Below are positions 30,240 to 36,585 of a stretch of 36,585 nucleotides of DNA, in pieces. Source of the DNA: MGOM01 sp035455265 (GTDB lineage: Bacteria > Chloroflexota > Anaerolineae > Anaerolineales > E44-bin32). Below the pieces are notes generated by a model. It ran no database searches, had not been told where the DNA came from, and saw only the letters and a program-made list of their open reading frames with translations. The position numbers were made by a program, and so were the translations under genes. Numbering within the stretch: position 1 is the first letter of the stretch; every line of letters begins with the position of its first letter. The stretch spans positions 1-36,585 of the forward strand of contig DATIFK010000107.1 in assembly GCA_035455265.1 (NCBI GenBank), given 5' to 3'.

Positions 30240-31235
30240 ATGCCCCCGTCCTGGCTCGATCCCGCGCTCTTCGCCGCCTATGCCCAAAGGCTGGAGGTGA
30301 AGCGCCGGCTGGCGGGCGCCCGCCGCCTGACCCGTTTTCGGGAGTATATGTGGTTCGTGCTCGTCACCACGCTCTTGGGTGCCGCCGCGGGCGGCGGATC
30401 CTTCGGTTGGCCATTGGTGATCGTCCTCATCGCCAACTGGGTCGCCGTCGGATTCGCCTTCATGATCAATGACGTCGAAGACGCCCCGGACGACGCCCTC
30501 AATCCCGCCAAACAAACGCGCAACCCCGTCTCCTCCGGCGATCTGACGCCACGCACCGCTCGTCTCCTGTCGTACGCCGCGGCGGCGCTGGCAGCCCTGC
30601 TGTACGCTTCGCTGGGATGGCGCGCCATGCTTTGGGGCTGGCTGTGCCTGGCCCTGGCTTACCTGTACTCGGCGCGGCACGTTCGCCTCAAGACGATTCC
30701 CGTCGCCGACCTCGTGTCCCACGCGATGATGTTGGCCGGCCTGCAATTCCTCGCCGCCTTCGATGTCTTCGGCGCTCCTCAGTCGTGGCTGTGGACGTTC
30801 GCCTTGGTGTTCGTCATGTCCATCAGTCTGTACGGTCAGTTGTTCAACGAACTGCGCGACCTGGAGGGCGATGTGGCCGCCGGTGTGACACACACCGCCA
30901 GCCTGCTGGGCCCACGCGCCGCCCACGCGCTGATGGTCGGTTGTTTCGTCGTCGGGGGAATCGGCGGGGTGCTGACCGTGGCGGTGGCGCACCTGATCCC
31001 GGCGTGGGTGGTCCTGGTGATGGCCTCGTTGGCCGCCCTGCTGTGCGTGCCGCCTGCCCTCAAGGTCCGGCGAGACCACACCACGATCGAGCTCCAAGAG
31101 CCTTTCCAGAAGCCTCTCGAGGTCGCCGGGGCTTTGGCCCTGGCAACCTGGTTCGCGGGGCCATCGGCGCTGGCGGCCCTCCGCGCCACCGACTTCGCCA
31201 ATCCTTCGGTCTGGGTCAGTCTCCTGTTCCAGTAG
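30240..31235 (+). CDS. UbiA-family prenyltransferase
   Basis: 331 residues with about eight TM segments. The first Asp-rich motif NDVEDAPDDALNPAKQTRNP starts at N77. The second, NELRDLEGDVAAGVTHTAS, starts at N203. These bind Mg-diphosphate and define the UbiA superfamily, which attaches polyprenyl chains to aromatic or other lipophilic acceptors. The first motif has the N-D-x-x-D form of quinone or chlorophyll and lipid enzymes, but the acceptor cannot be told. ATG 30240 follows AAAGGAGGAGC. Its nearest neighbours are a methyltransferase and a GT1. Confidence 0.9.
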   Translation: MPPSWLDPALFAAYAQRLEVKRRLAGARRLTRFREYMWFVLVTTLLGAAAGGGSFGWPLVIVLIANWVAVGFAFMINDVEDAPDDALNPAKQTRNPVSSGDLTPRTARLLSYAAAALAALLYASLGWRAMLWGWLCLALAYLYSARHVRLKTIPVADLVSHAMMLAGLQFLAAFDVFGAPQSWLWTFALVFVMSISLYGQLFNELRDLEGDVAAGVTHTASLLGPRAAHALMVGCFVVGGIGGVLTVAVAHLIPAWVVLVMASLAALLCVPPALKVRRDHTTIELQEPFQKPLEVAGALALATWFAGPSALAALRATDFANPSVWVSLLFQ

Positions 31236-31304
31236 AGACCAACTGCCGCAACCCGGCCCGCACCGCAGGCCTGGACTGCGCAACCGGATGACAGCGTGGA
31301 TCCC

Positions 31305-31721
31305 ATGCCCGATCCCGTGGCGGCCCTGATCGAAAGGGTCCGTGCCTGGGCATCCTCCCAGCCTTATGTGCATGCGCTGGCATTGGTGGGCTCTTGGGCA
31401 CGCGGCGCGGCGAGGGAGGACTCCGACGTCGACCTGGTGATCGTCGCGGAGGCGACGCCGCCCCTACTGGCCGACCTGCGCTGGACGAACCACTTCGGTT
31501 CTGTCCTTCGGACCCAGGTCGAAGACTGGGGCATGGTCCAGTCCGTTCGTGTCTGGTACGCCAATGGCCCCGAGGTGGAATTCGGCGTCGCACCCAAGGA
31601 ATGGGCCTTCCTTCCCCTCGACGCCGGGACGGAGCGGGTCCTTCGCGACGGTGCGATCATCCTTCATGATCCCATGGGATCGCTCGGCGCGGCTTGCGAG
31701 GCGATCGCACGCACCGCTTGA
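31305..31721 (+). CDS. Nucleotidyltransferase-fold protein (MNT/ANT-like)
   Basis: 138 residues. GSWARGAAREDSDVDLVIV (G29 to about V47) is the Pol-beta-type nucleotidyltransferase motif GS-x5-G-x5-SDxDL, with two metal-binding Asp. The middle has EVEFGVAPKEWAFLP, with Glu in the third metal position. There is no HEPN or second domain. Such minimal transferases are seen as stand-alone enzymes or the antitoxin half of HEPN/MNT pairs. No HEPN gene is next to it. ATG 31305 is taken over GTG 31296. Confidence 0.82.
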   Translation: MPDPVAALIERVRAWASSQPYVHALALVGSWARGAAREDSDVDLVIVAEATPPLLADLRWTNHFGSVLRTQVEDWGMVQSVRVWYANGPEVEFGVAPKEWAFLPLDAGTERVLRDGAIILHDPMGSLGAACEAIARTA

Positions 31722-31775
31722 GCGGCCCCGTCGGCCGGCCGAACCGACAAGATCGCCGGCAGGAGGAGCCTACCT

Positions 31776-32081
31776 GTGATCGCCCGCCTCTGGCATGGAG
31801 CCACCCCGGCTTCGCGCTCCGACGCCTACCTTCAGTTTCTGATGCGGACCGGGATCCCCGACTACGCCAAGACCGCCGGCCACCGCGGCACACAGATTCT
31901 TGTGCGCACGGAAGGGGACGTCGCTCATTTCCTTCTGATCTCCCTTTGGGATTCGATGGAAGCCATCCGGCGGTTCGCCGGCCCGGAAGCCGACCGGGCG
32001 AAGTACTATCCTGAGGATCCCGAGTATCTTCTCGAGCTCGAGCCGACCGTCGTTCACTACGAGGTGGCTTTTCCCACATGA
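31776..32081 (+). CDS. ABM-type (antibiotic biosynthesis monooxygenase) small protein
   Basis: 101 residues, dimeric alpha+beta barrel type. Pattern: MIARLWHGATPASRSDAYLQFLMRTG, then GTQILVRTEGDVAHFLLISLWDSMEAIRRFAGPEADRAKYYPED, then VVHYEVA. This matches ABM/heme-degrading monooxygenase-like proteins of roughly 100 residues. The His and Trp in WHG are at the site that often lines the cavity. GTG 31776 follows AGGAGG. Overlaps the following lipoprotein gene by 4 bp (ATGA), so they are coupled. Confidence 0.83.
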   Translation: MIARLWHGATPASRSDAYLQFLMRTGIPDYAKTAGHRGTQILVRTEGDVAHFLLISLWDSMEAIRRFAGPEADRAKYYPEDPEYLLELEPTVVHYEVAFPT

Positions 32082-32743
32082 CCGCTCGCCGCTATCCACG
32101 GTCACTGGCCTCGCTTCGGCCGGACTTCTTCGAGCACCGCCGGATCGCCTTGTTGATCTTGGCCGCCATGGCGGCGGCACTTGCCTGCCGAGCCCCTGCG
32201 CAGGCGACGTCCTTTCCCTCCCTCACGCCGACCAGCCTCGCTGACGCCCAGGACTCCGCGCCTCCTGGATGGACGGTCTACCGCGATCTGGATCACGGCT
32301 TCGGCTTCTGGTACCCGGCCGACGCCAAGGTCACCAGCGCGACAGGCGAGCAGGCGGCAAGGATCGAGTTCCTGCAACCGAACCCCACGAACGTCGTGGA
32401 GGAATCCTTGACGGTGCGCGTCGGCGGCATGGAGAACGGCTGCCGGGGGCCGCTGGATCTGGAGTTCGATCCCGCCGGGGTCGAATCGCGCGACGTCGAA
32501 TTGGACGGCTCGGCGTTCGTAAGGCAGACACATTCCGGCGCGGCCGCCGGCACCGCGGTCCTGCGGGTGGTGTACTCCACCTCGCGTGGGTCCGAGTGCG
32601 TCAGCCTCGACTTCACCCTGAGCACATTTGACATTGCCAACCTGGACCCGACGCATTTCCCAAATCCCCCTGCCTCCATCGATCCTGCCGTCGAGCAACA
32701 GCTGTTTGAGGAGATCGCCGCCTCCCTTCGCTGGCTCCCCTAG
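32078..32743 (+). CDS. Lipoprotein of unknown function
   Basis: 221 residues. N-terminal RRIALLILAAMAAALAC with lipobox Cys37, then a Pro/Ser/Thr-rich linker. The domain begins WTVYRDLDHGFGFWYPADAKVTSATGEQAARIEFLQ, a start often seen in PsbP/LpqN-like lipid- or ligand-binding lipoproteins (DxxxGFGFWYP motif). It continues with ESLTVRVGGMENGC, HSGAAAGTAVLRVVYSTSRGSECVSLDF, and a C-terminal VEQQLFEEIAASLRWLP. Likely surface-exposed. Start is coupled to the ABM gene. The PsbP/LpqN resemblance is from the motif only. Confidence 0.72.
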   Translation: MTARRYPRSLASLRPDFFEHRRIALLILAAMAAALACRAPAQATSFPSLTPTSLADAQDSAPPGWTVYRDLDHGFGFWYPADAKVTSATGEQAARIEFLQPNPTNVVEESLTVRVGGMENGCRGPLDLEFDPAGVESRDVELDGSAFVRQTHSGAAAGTAVLRVVYSTSRGSECVSLDFTLSTFDIANLDPTHFPNPPASIDPAVEQQLFEEIAASLRWLP

Positions 32744-32818
32744 AGGCCCAGGGGCGCCCGTTACGACGGGGTACCATTCCCGCAGGTCGACGGGCGGCGT
32801 CGGCTGGAGGATGGAGCG

Positions 32819-33448
32819 ATGAGCGACTTGGCCCGTTGGCTGTCCAGGGAAGATCTCCGCAGTGACGGGGCAGCCAACGAAGTCGTCGAGGTCGTGCGGC
32901 GCAATCCCGGCTTTCTCTCCGACCTGATCGATGCCTTGAGCTCCTCCGATCCCGCCACGCGCGGTCATGCCGCTGACGCGCTGGAGAAGCTGGGACGAGG
33001 GCACGCCTCGGATCTGCGCCGGCACCTTCCGATCTTCCTCAAAGCACTGCGCAACGACGAGGTGGCGATGGTGCGCTGGCACATGGCCATGCTGCTCGGT
33101 CACCTGTCACGCGACCTGAGGCTCGTCCCGCGCCTGGTGGCGGCTCTGGTTCGCGCCGCCCGAGACCCAAGCGTCTTCGTTCAGAGCTGGGCGGTGACAA
33201 GCTTGTGCCTGATCGCCCGGCAGGTTCCCTCCCGGGCGGGCTCGATCGCCGGGACGATCGCCCCACTGACACGCTCCTCGAGTGTCGCCCTGCGGGGCCG
33301 TGCCCGTCGTGCGTTGAGCCTCATCGCGAACCCAACCGCGCCCTTTCCGCGCGGCTGGATCAAGGCGCAAGCCCTGAAACATTTCGAGTCCGGCGGTGGC
33401 CCGGCCCTATCGTCCGGTCGCCGAAGAGCGAGGACGCAGCGGAGGTAG
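32819..33448 (+). CDS. HEAT-repeat protein
   Basis: 209 residues of alpha-helical repeats. Copies are recognisable at NPGFLSDLIDALSSSDPATRGHAADALEKLG, HLPIFLKALRNDEVAMVRWHMAMLLGHLS, and LVPRLVAALVRAARDPSVFVQSWAVTSLCLIA, each about 38 residues with a helix A-Pro-helix B pattern. The C-terminal 45 residues are basic and less regular. HEAT arrays mediate protein-protein binding; no enzymatic motif is present. ATG 32819 follows GGAGGATGGAGCG. It is 4 bp short of the next gene, so the two may be co-translated. Confidence 0.8.
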   Translation: MSDLARWLSREDLRSDGAANEVVEVVRRNPGFLSDLIDALSSSDPATRGHAADALEKLGRGHASDLRRHLPIFLKALRNDEVAMVRWHMAMLLGHLSRDLRLVPRLVAALVRAARDPSVFVQSWAVTSLCLIARQVPSRAGSIAGTIAPLTRSSSVALRGRARRALSLIANPTAPFPRGWIKAQALKHFESGGGPALSSGRRRARTQRR

Positions 33449-33451
33449 ACC

Positions 33452-33874
33452 ATGCTCCCATCCCGCCATATGCTTTCCGATTGGCTGTCCGGCGCGGCGC
33501 GGCCACCGATTGCGGAGCTCCTCGGCTTGAAGTTGGTCCAGGCCGAGAACGGAACCGTCACGATGACGCTGGTGGTGGACCGCCGGCACCACAATCCGAT
33601 CGGCACCGTCCACGGCGGCATTCTCGCCGATCTGGCCGATGCCGCCATGGGAACCGCGGTGGCGACGACTCTCGCCGAGGGGGAAACGTTCACCACCACC
33701 GGCCTCTCCCTGCACTTCCTGGAACCTGTGCGTGAGGGCCTGCTGCGCGGGCAGGCGACCGTCGTTCGTCGCGGCCGGCGCCTGGCGTACGCCGAGTGCG
33801 ACATCCTGGCGCCCGACGGCGCCTTGGTCGCCCGGGCCCAGTCGACTTGCTTCCTGGCCCGGCCTTCGGGATAA
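33452..33874 (+). CDS. Hotdog-fold thioesterase (PaaI-like)
   Basis: 140 residues. NPIGTVHGGILADLADAAMGTAVATTLAEGETFTTTGLSLHFLEP contains the HGG motif (H54-G55-G56) and the D-x-A-x-G helix of PaaI/YbgC-type hotdog thioesterases. Strands GLLRGQATVVRRGRRLAYAECDILAPDGALVARAQSTCFLA complete the fold. It should hydrolyse acyl-CoA-type thioesters. The HEAT-repeat gene ends 3 bp upstream. ATG 33452 is chosen. The acyl substrate is unknown. Confidence 0.87.
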   Translation: MLPSRHMLSDWLSGAARPPIAELLGLKLVQAENGTVTMTLVVDRRHHNPIGTVHGGILADLADAAMGTAVATTLAEGETFTTTGLSLHFLEPVREGLLRGQATVVRRGRRLAYAECDILAPDGALVARAQSTCFLARPSG

Positions 33875-33931
33875 GCCGCCGACACACCGCCTCCGTCCCA
33901 GAGTAGAATGCAACCCGGAGTCACATCTGGT

Positions 33932-34366
33932 ATGCATCCTGTTGTGCGCGGCTCTCTGATCGTGGTCGGTACTCTGGCCGTTTCGTTGGGCGTCATCGGC
34001 GTTTTCGTGCCCATCCTGCCGACGACGCCGTTTCTCCTCCTGGGCGCCTACTGCTACGCTCGCAGCTCGGACCGTTTCTATCGGCGGCTGCTGTCCAACC
34101 GATGGTTGGGGCCCTACATCCGGAACTACCGCGAGGGCGGCGGCATGCTCCTGCGGGACAAGGCGCTCACCCTCACCGCCCTGTGGCTGACCATCGGCTC
34201 GACTGTCGCCTTCGCCGTGGAGTCTCCGATCGGCCGGGGAGCCATGCTCCTCGTGGCGTGCGCGGTCACCGTACATCTTCTCCACATTCAGACGCTGCGC
34301 GTCGCCGTCCCTGAGCCCTCGGCGCCGGTGCCCTTGGGCGAGGCGGTCCTACCCGATCGAGAGTGA
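33932..34366 (+). CDS. DUF454 (YbaN-like) inner membrane protein
   Basis: 144 residues. VRGSLIVVGTLAVSLGVIGVFVPILPTTPFLLLGAYCYARSSDRFYRRLLSN is the DUF454 signature, especially PILPTTPFLLL, giving two TM helices. A third segment (ALTLTALWLTIGSTVAFAVES) and a C-terminal helix follow. I use ATG 33932 because the in-frame ATG 33908 lies inside a TAGAAT -10-like box (33904-33909); both are possible. Role unknown; YbaN family proteins are widely conserved. Confidence 0.82.
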   Translation: MHPVVRGSLIVVGTLAVSLGVIGVFVPILPTTPFLLLGAYCYARSSDRFYRRLLSNRWLGPYIRNYREGGGMLLRDKALTLTALWLTIGSTVAFAVESPIGRGAMLLVACAVTVHLLHIQTLRVAVPEPSAPVPLGEAVLPDRE

Positions 34367-34432
34367 CATCGGGCCGTCGGGAACCTTGAGGTCGGCTCGG
34401 GCGTCTGCGCAATACGAACGTTGGAGGACCCC

Positions 34433-35080
34433 ATGAACGTGAGGCGCGGTTCCCTGATCCCGCTTCTCCTCGTGCTGGCGGCCTGCAGCCCGGCGGCGGC
34501 TACCGAGGTCGTGCCCAGCCAGATCCCTGCCACCTCGCCTCCAGTTTCACCGACGCCTTCTCCTACGGCGGTCTCTGAGCAACCCATCATCCTTCAGTCC
34601 GCCAGTCTTTCGATGATTGCCGCGGATCCGGTCGAGGCGTCTGCCGCGCTGCAAGCCCTGATCTTGGAAGCAGGCGGGTACGTCGTGTCGTCATCGTCCT
34701 GGTCGTCCACGGGCAGCGGCTATGCCAGCCTGAGCGCCCGCGTGCCTCCGGAGGCGCTGGCCTCGCTGCGGCGGGCTGCCGTAGAAGCGGCTGACCAGAT
34801 TCAGAGTGACAGCATGTACAGCCAGGATGTCAGTCTCGAGTACGGCCTGCTGCTCGAACGCGCCGCCGCCCTCGACCACGCCGACGGGCTACTCCAGCGA
34901 CTGCTGTCCCAGGCCGGGGAGCCGGAAGCCCTGTCGTCGTACATCCTCCTGCGGGAACTGCTGATCCAGGAGCAGAAGAACGTCGAAAGCCAGATTCAGA
35001 ACTACCGAAGCCGGATGAGCATGGCTTCTCTGGACGTGTCCTGGTCCCAGGCCGCCCTGACCCCTATGCCCATCGAGTGA
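34433..35080 (+). CDS. DUF4349 lipoprotein lacking the C-terminal membrane anchor
   Basis: 215 residues. Lipobox LLLVLAAC with Cys18, then a Pro/Ser/Thr linker. From about 50 the DUF4349 domain follows: QSASLSMIAADPVEASAALQALILEAGGYVVSSSSWSSTGSGYASLSARVPPEALASLRRAAVEAADQ, the long helices LEYGLLLERAAALDHADGLLQRLL and LRELLIQEQKNVESQIQNYRSRMSMA. In most DUF4349 proteins a C-terminal TM segment follows the beta tail (SLDVSW). Here the chain ends at ALTPMPIE. Anchoring would therefore be through the lipid only. ATG 34433 follows GGAGGACC. Confidence 0.82.
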   Translation: MNVRRGSLIPLLLVLAACSPAAATEVVPSQIPATSPPVSPTPSPTAVSEQPIILQSASLSMIAADPVEASAALQALILEAGGYVVSSSSWSSTGSGYASLSARVPPEALASLRRAAVEAADQIQSDSMYSQDVSLEYGLLLERAAALDHADGLLQRLLSQAGEPEALSSYILLRELLIQEQKNVESQIQNYRSRMSMASLDVSWSQAALTPMPIE

Positions 35081-35156
35081 ACGGGCGCGGCCGCAGCTGG
35101 CAGACCTCCACCGCGGGTATGATTCCCTGGCCGCCGTCGACAGCCGGGAGGACCGC

Positions 35157-35582
35157 GTGGAGCCGATCGAGTATCGCTACGGAAACGACCTCGACCTGGA
35201 GGCGGTGTTGGAGCTGTATCGCGACTCCACGCTCGCCGAACGGCGGCCGGTCGACGATCGAGCGATCGCGGCCGACATGCTCCGCCATGCCAATCTGGTT
35301 GTCACCGCGTGGGACGGCCCGTCCCTGATTGGAATCGCCCGGACGTTGACCGATTTCAGCTACGTCGGTTATCTGGCCGACCTGGCCGTTCGCCGGTCCT
35401 ATCAGCGTCGCGGCATCGGAACTGCCCTCATCGAGGCGACACGTCGCAAGATGGGACCGAGGTCGATGCTGGTCCTGTTGGCCGCTCCAGCCGCCGTCGA
35501 CTACTATCCCCGCCTCGGCTTTCAGCCTCACTCGAGCGCGTGGGTGCTACGAGCCGGCGACCCGTTCCCGGGCAGCGCCTGA
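35157..35582 (+). CDS. GNAT family N-acetyltransferase
   Basis: 141 residues. GTG 35157 follows GGGAGG. The fold opens RYGNDLDLEAVLELYRDSTLAERRPVDD. The acetyl-CoA loop is LADLAVRRSYQRRGIGTALIEATRRK (QRRGIG near residues 83-88). The final VLLAAPAAVDYYPRLGFQPHSSAWVLR has the conserved Tyr (YYPRLGF) often acting as the general acid. Small and complete. A TATGAT -10-like element (35118-35123) lies upstream. Substrate unknown. Confidence 0.88.
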   Translation: MEPIEYRYGNDLDLEAVLELYRDSTLAERRPVDDRAIAADMLRHANLVVTAWDGPSLIGIARTLTDFSYVGYLADLAVRRSYQRRGIGTALIEATRRKMGPRSMLVLLAAPAAVDYYPRLGFQPHSSAWVLRAGDPFPGSA

Positions 35583-35629
35583 CGCCGCCGAACGCGTCTC
35601 GCACCTGCGACGATCTGGATGGCTTCTAG

Positions 35630-36427
35630 ATGAACCTCCGCTCGATGGGTTATCGAACGGACCTGATCTTCCCCGGATTCGACGGGAGCATTGTCGACCG
35701 CGGCGACTACCTTGTCGTCCAGACTCCGACCAATCCAGACTTCTACTGGGGGAACTTCCTGATCTTCCAGGATCCGCCGGCGGCCGAGGATGCCGTCCGG
35801 TGGAGGCAGCGGTTCGCCGAAGAGATCGGCAGTCCGCCCCAGACAACACATGAGACTTTCGGTTGGGACAGCCCCGAGGGCGAGCTGGGGCAGGTGGAAA
35901 CCTTCCTGGCACTCGGTTTCCATCTGGTCCGCAGCACCGTTCTGGCGGCGGGCCAGCTCCGGCCGCCGGCCCACGTCGCTCCCGTCGAGGTTCGACCGCT
36001 GGAGAAGAGTGCCGAGTGGGATCAGGCCCTCGAGCTCCAGATTCTCTCTCGAGAGGGCGGCCACGGCGACGCCGTCTACCGTACCTTTCGCCAGCGGCAG
36101 ATCGCGCGCTACCAGGCCATGATCGGCGCCGGCTGGGGCCATTGGTACGGCGCCTTCCTGGACGATCTTCTGGTGGCCGATCTTGGGATCTTCCATCGAG
36201 ATGGGATCGGGCGCTTTCAGTCCGTCGCAACGCATCCCGACTTTCGCAGAAAGGGCATCGCGGGAACGCTGGTGTACGAAGCTGCCGATCGGGCGCTGGC
36301 CGAGACGGCACTTGTCTCGTTGATCCTGGTGGCCGAGGCGGACTCGGCGCCAGAGCGGCTGTATCGTTCGATCGGGTTCGAGCCGTTGGAGATGCAAGTC
36401 GGCCTCGAGCGCTGGGACCCCGACTAG
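35630..36427 (+). CDS. Two-part GNAT acetyltransferase
   Basis: 265 residues. The N-terminal half (SMGYRTDLIFPGFDGSIVDRGDYLVVQTPTNPDFYWGNFLIFQDPP, then VETFLALGFHLVRSTVL) resembles a degenerate GNAT module that keeps the sheet but lacks the CoA loop. The C-terminal half holds the active one: FLDDLLVADLGIFHRDG and ATHPDFRRKGIAGTLVYEAADRAL (RRKGIA near 206-211), with the last strand RLYRSIGFEPLEMQVGLER. Such proteins are known as tandem GNATs. The start follows the previous GNAT by 47 bp. Start ATG 35630 has no strong Shine-Dalgarno. Confidence 0.83.
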   Translation: MNLRSMGYRTDLIFPGFDGSIVDRGDYLVVQTPTNPDFYWGNFLIFQDPPAAEDAVRWRQRFAEEIGSPPQTTHETFGWDSPEGELGQVETFLALGFHLVRSTVLAAGQLRPPAHVAPVEVRPLEKSAEWDQALELQILSREGGHGDAVYRTFRQRQIARYQAMIGAGWGHWYGAFLDDLLVADLGIFHRDGIGRFQSVATHPDFRRKGIAGTLVYEAADRALAETALVSLILVAEADSAPERLYRSIGFEPLEMQVGLERWDPD

Positions 36428-36466
36428 CTTAGGTCGCCGGCGCTCCATGGCGCGGGGAGGTTGAAA

Positions 36467-36585
36467 ATGAAGCTGCGTGTCGGTGAGCCCTGGATGACGG
36501 CGAAGGCGTATGGGCGAACCCTTCATGGGTTGACTCTGAACTTGATGGTGCGCGACATAGATGCCGCCCTCCGATTCCAGCAGGA
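36467..36585 (+). CDS. Glyoxalase/VOC-fold protein, 5' part
   Basis: ATG 36467 lies behind GGGGAGG. The 39 residues seen include MKLRVGEPWMTAKAYGRTLHG and then LTLNLMVRDIDAALRFQQ, which is the first beta-alpha unit of the vicinal oxygen chelate fold (LNLMVRDIDAALRF, as in glyoxalase and dioxygenase families). The first metal ligand and the rest are outside the window. Whether it is an enzyme or a binding protein cannot be told. Confidence 0.7.
   Translation, partial: MKLRVGEPWMTAKAYGRTLHGLTLNLMVRDIDAALRFQQ

Noticed and set aside
29598..31373. 591-codon minus-strand open frame
   Set aside because: It lies opposite the intact methyltransferase and UbiA genes, whose motifs are clear. Its sequence is low-complexity (Gly/Gln/Arg-rich) as expected for an antisense shadow in high-GC DNA.
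31305..31721. MNT half of a HEPN/MNT toxin-antitoxin pair
   Set aside because: No HEPN-like gene is adjacent. The neighbours are UbiA and an ABM protein, so only a stand-alone nucleotidyltransferase can be claimed.
1..36585. Standard integron cassette array
   Set aside because: No integrase gene is present, attC-like sites are seen at no more than two junctions, and many units have their own promoters.
1..36585. CRISPR array, insertion sequence or prophage
   Set aside because: I see no regularly spaced direct repeats, no transposase or terminal inverted repeats, and no phage structural or integrase catalytic domain.

Overview
The window is a high-GC bacterial chromosome segment in which I can support 57 genes (the first and last cut by the window edges) and at least four broken gene remnants. 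Every one of them lies on the + strand. I find no rRNA, tRNA, CRISPR array, transposase, phage structural gene or replication origin. The mix suggests a Chloroflexota (Anaerolineae-like) genome: lipoproteins with Pro/Ser/Thr linkers (1743, 8803, 20580, 32078, 34433), MscL with a C-terminal zinc ribbon, DUF4349, DUF1003, an RRM protein, and many solitary housekeeping-like enzymes. The lineage is inferred from style, not from a marker gene.

Layout. 1-10.2 kb: deazaflavin-type nitroreductase (partial), a PPOX-type flavoprotein with an internal TAG, two ICMT-like membrane methyltransferases, two lipoproteins, a discoidin-domain membrane protein, DUF488, a Rid-family protein, a YegP-like protein, DUF5661-like and DAK2-like proteins, SRPBCC, and three decayed loci (DHFR/RibD-like, metallo-beta-lactamase-like, and a PPOX/monooxygenase chimera). 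10.2-20.6 kb: methyltransferase, DUF2269, OsmC, GNAT, a 49-residue arm-domain-like protein, MscL, PAS, metallo-hydrolase, DUF1801, YdeI/OmdA, zinc ribbon, DUF3592-like and DUF1003 proteins, and several unknowns. 20.6-28 kb: lipoprotein, two DinB-like proteins, a small OmdA-like protein, DUF606 transporter, methyltransferase, two GNATs, RRM protein and unknowns. 28-36.6 kb: GT1 glycosyltransferase, methyltransferase and UbiA prenyltransferase in close succession, then nucleotidyltransferase, ABM monooxygenase, lipoprotein, HEAT-repeat protein, hotdog thioesterase, DUF454, DUF4349 lipoprotein, two GNATs and the start of a VOC protein.

Organisation. Most genes look like independent one-gene units rather than pathway operons. 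Seven intergenic regions carry the same promoter architecture, TTGNNN-17 bp-TASAGT (one with TAGCCT), 41 to 86 bp before the start codon, and several gene ends are followed by GC-rich hairpins. Only a few neighbours are translationally coupled (10850/10847, 20596/20580, 24629/24626, 32081/32078). The decayed loci have the same orientation and, in three cases, belong to families that also occur elsewhere in the window. The whole reads as a one-directional accretion of unrelated, self-promoted single genes that are gained and lost piecemeal. The mechanism cannot be seen from the sequence.
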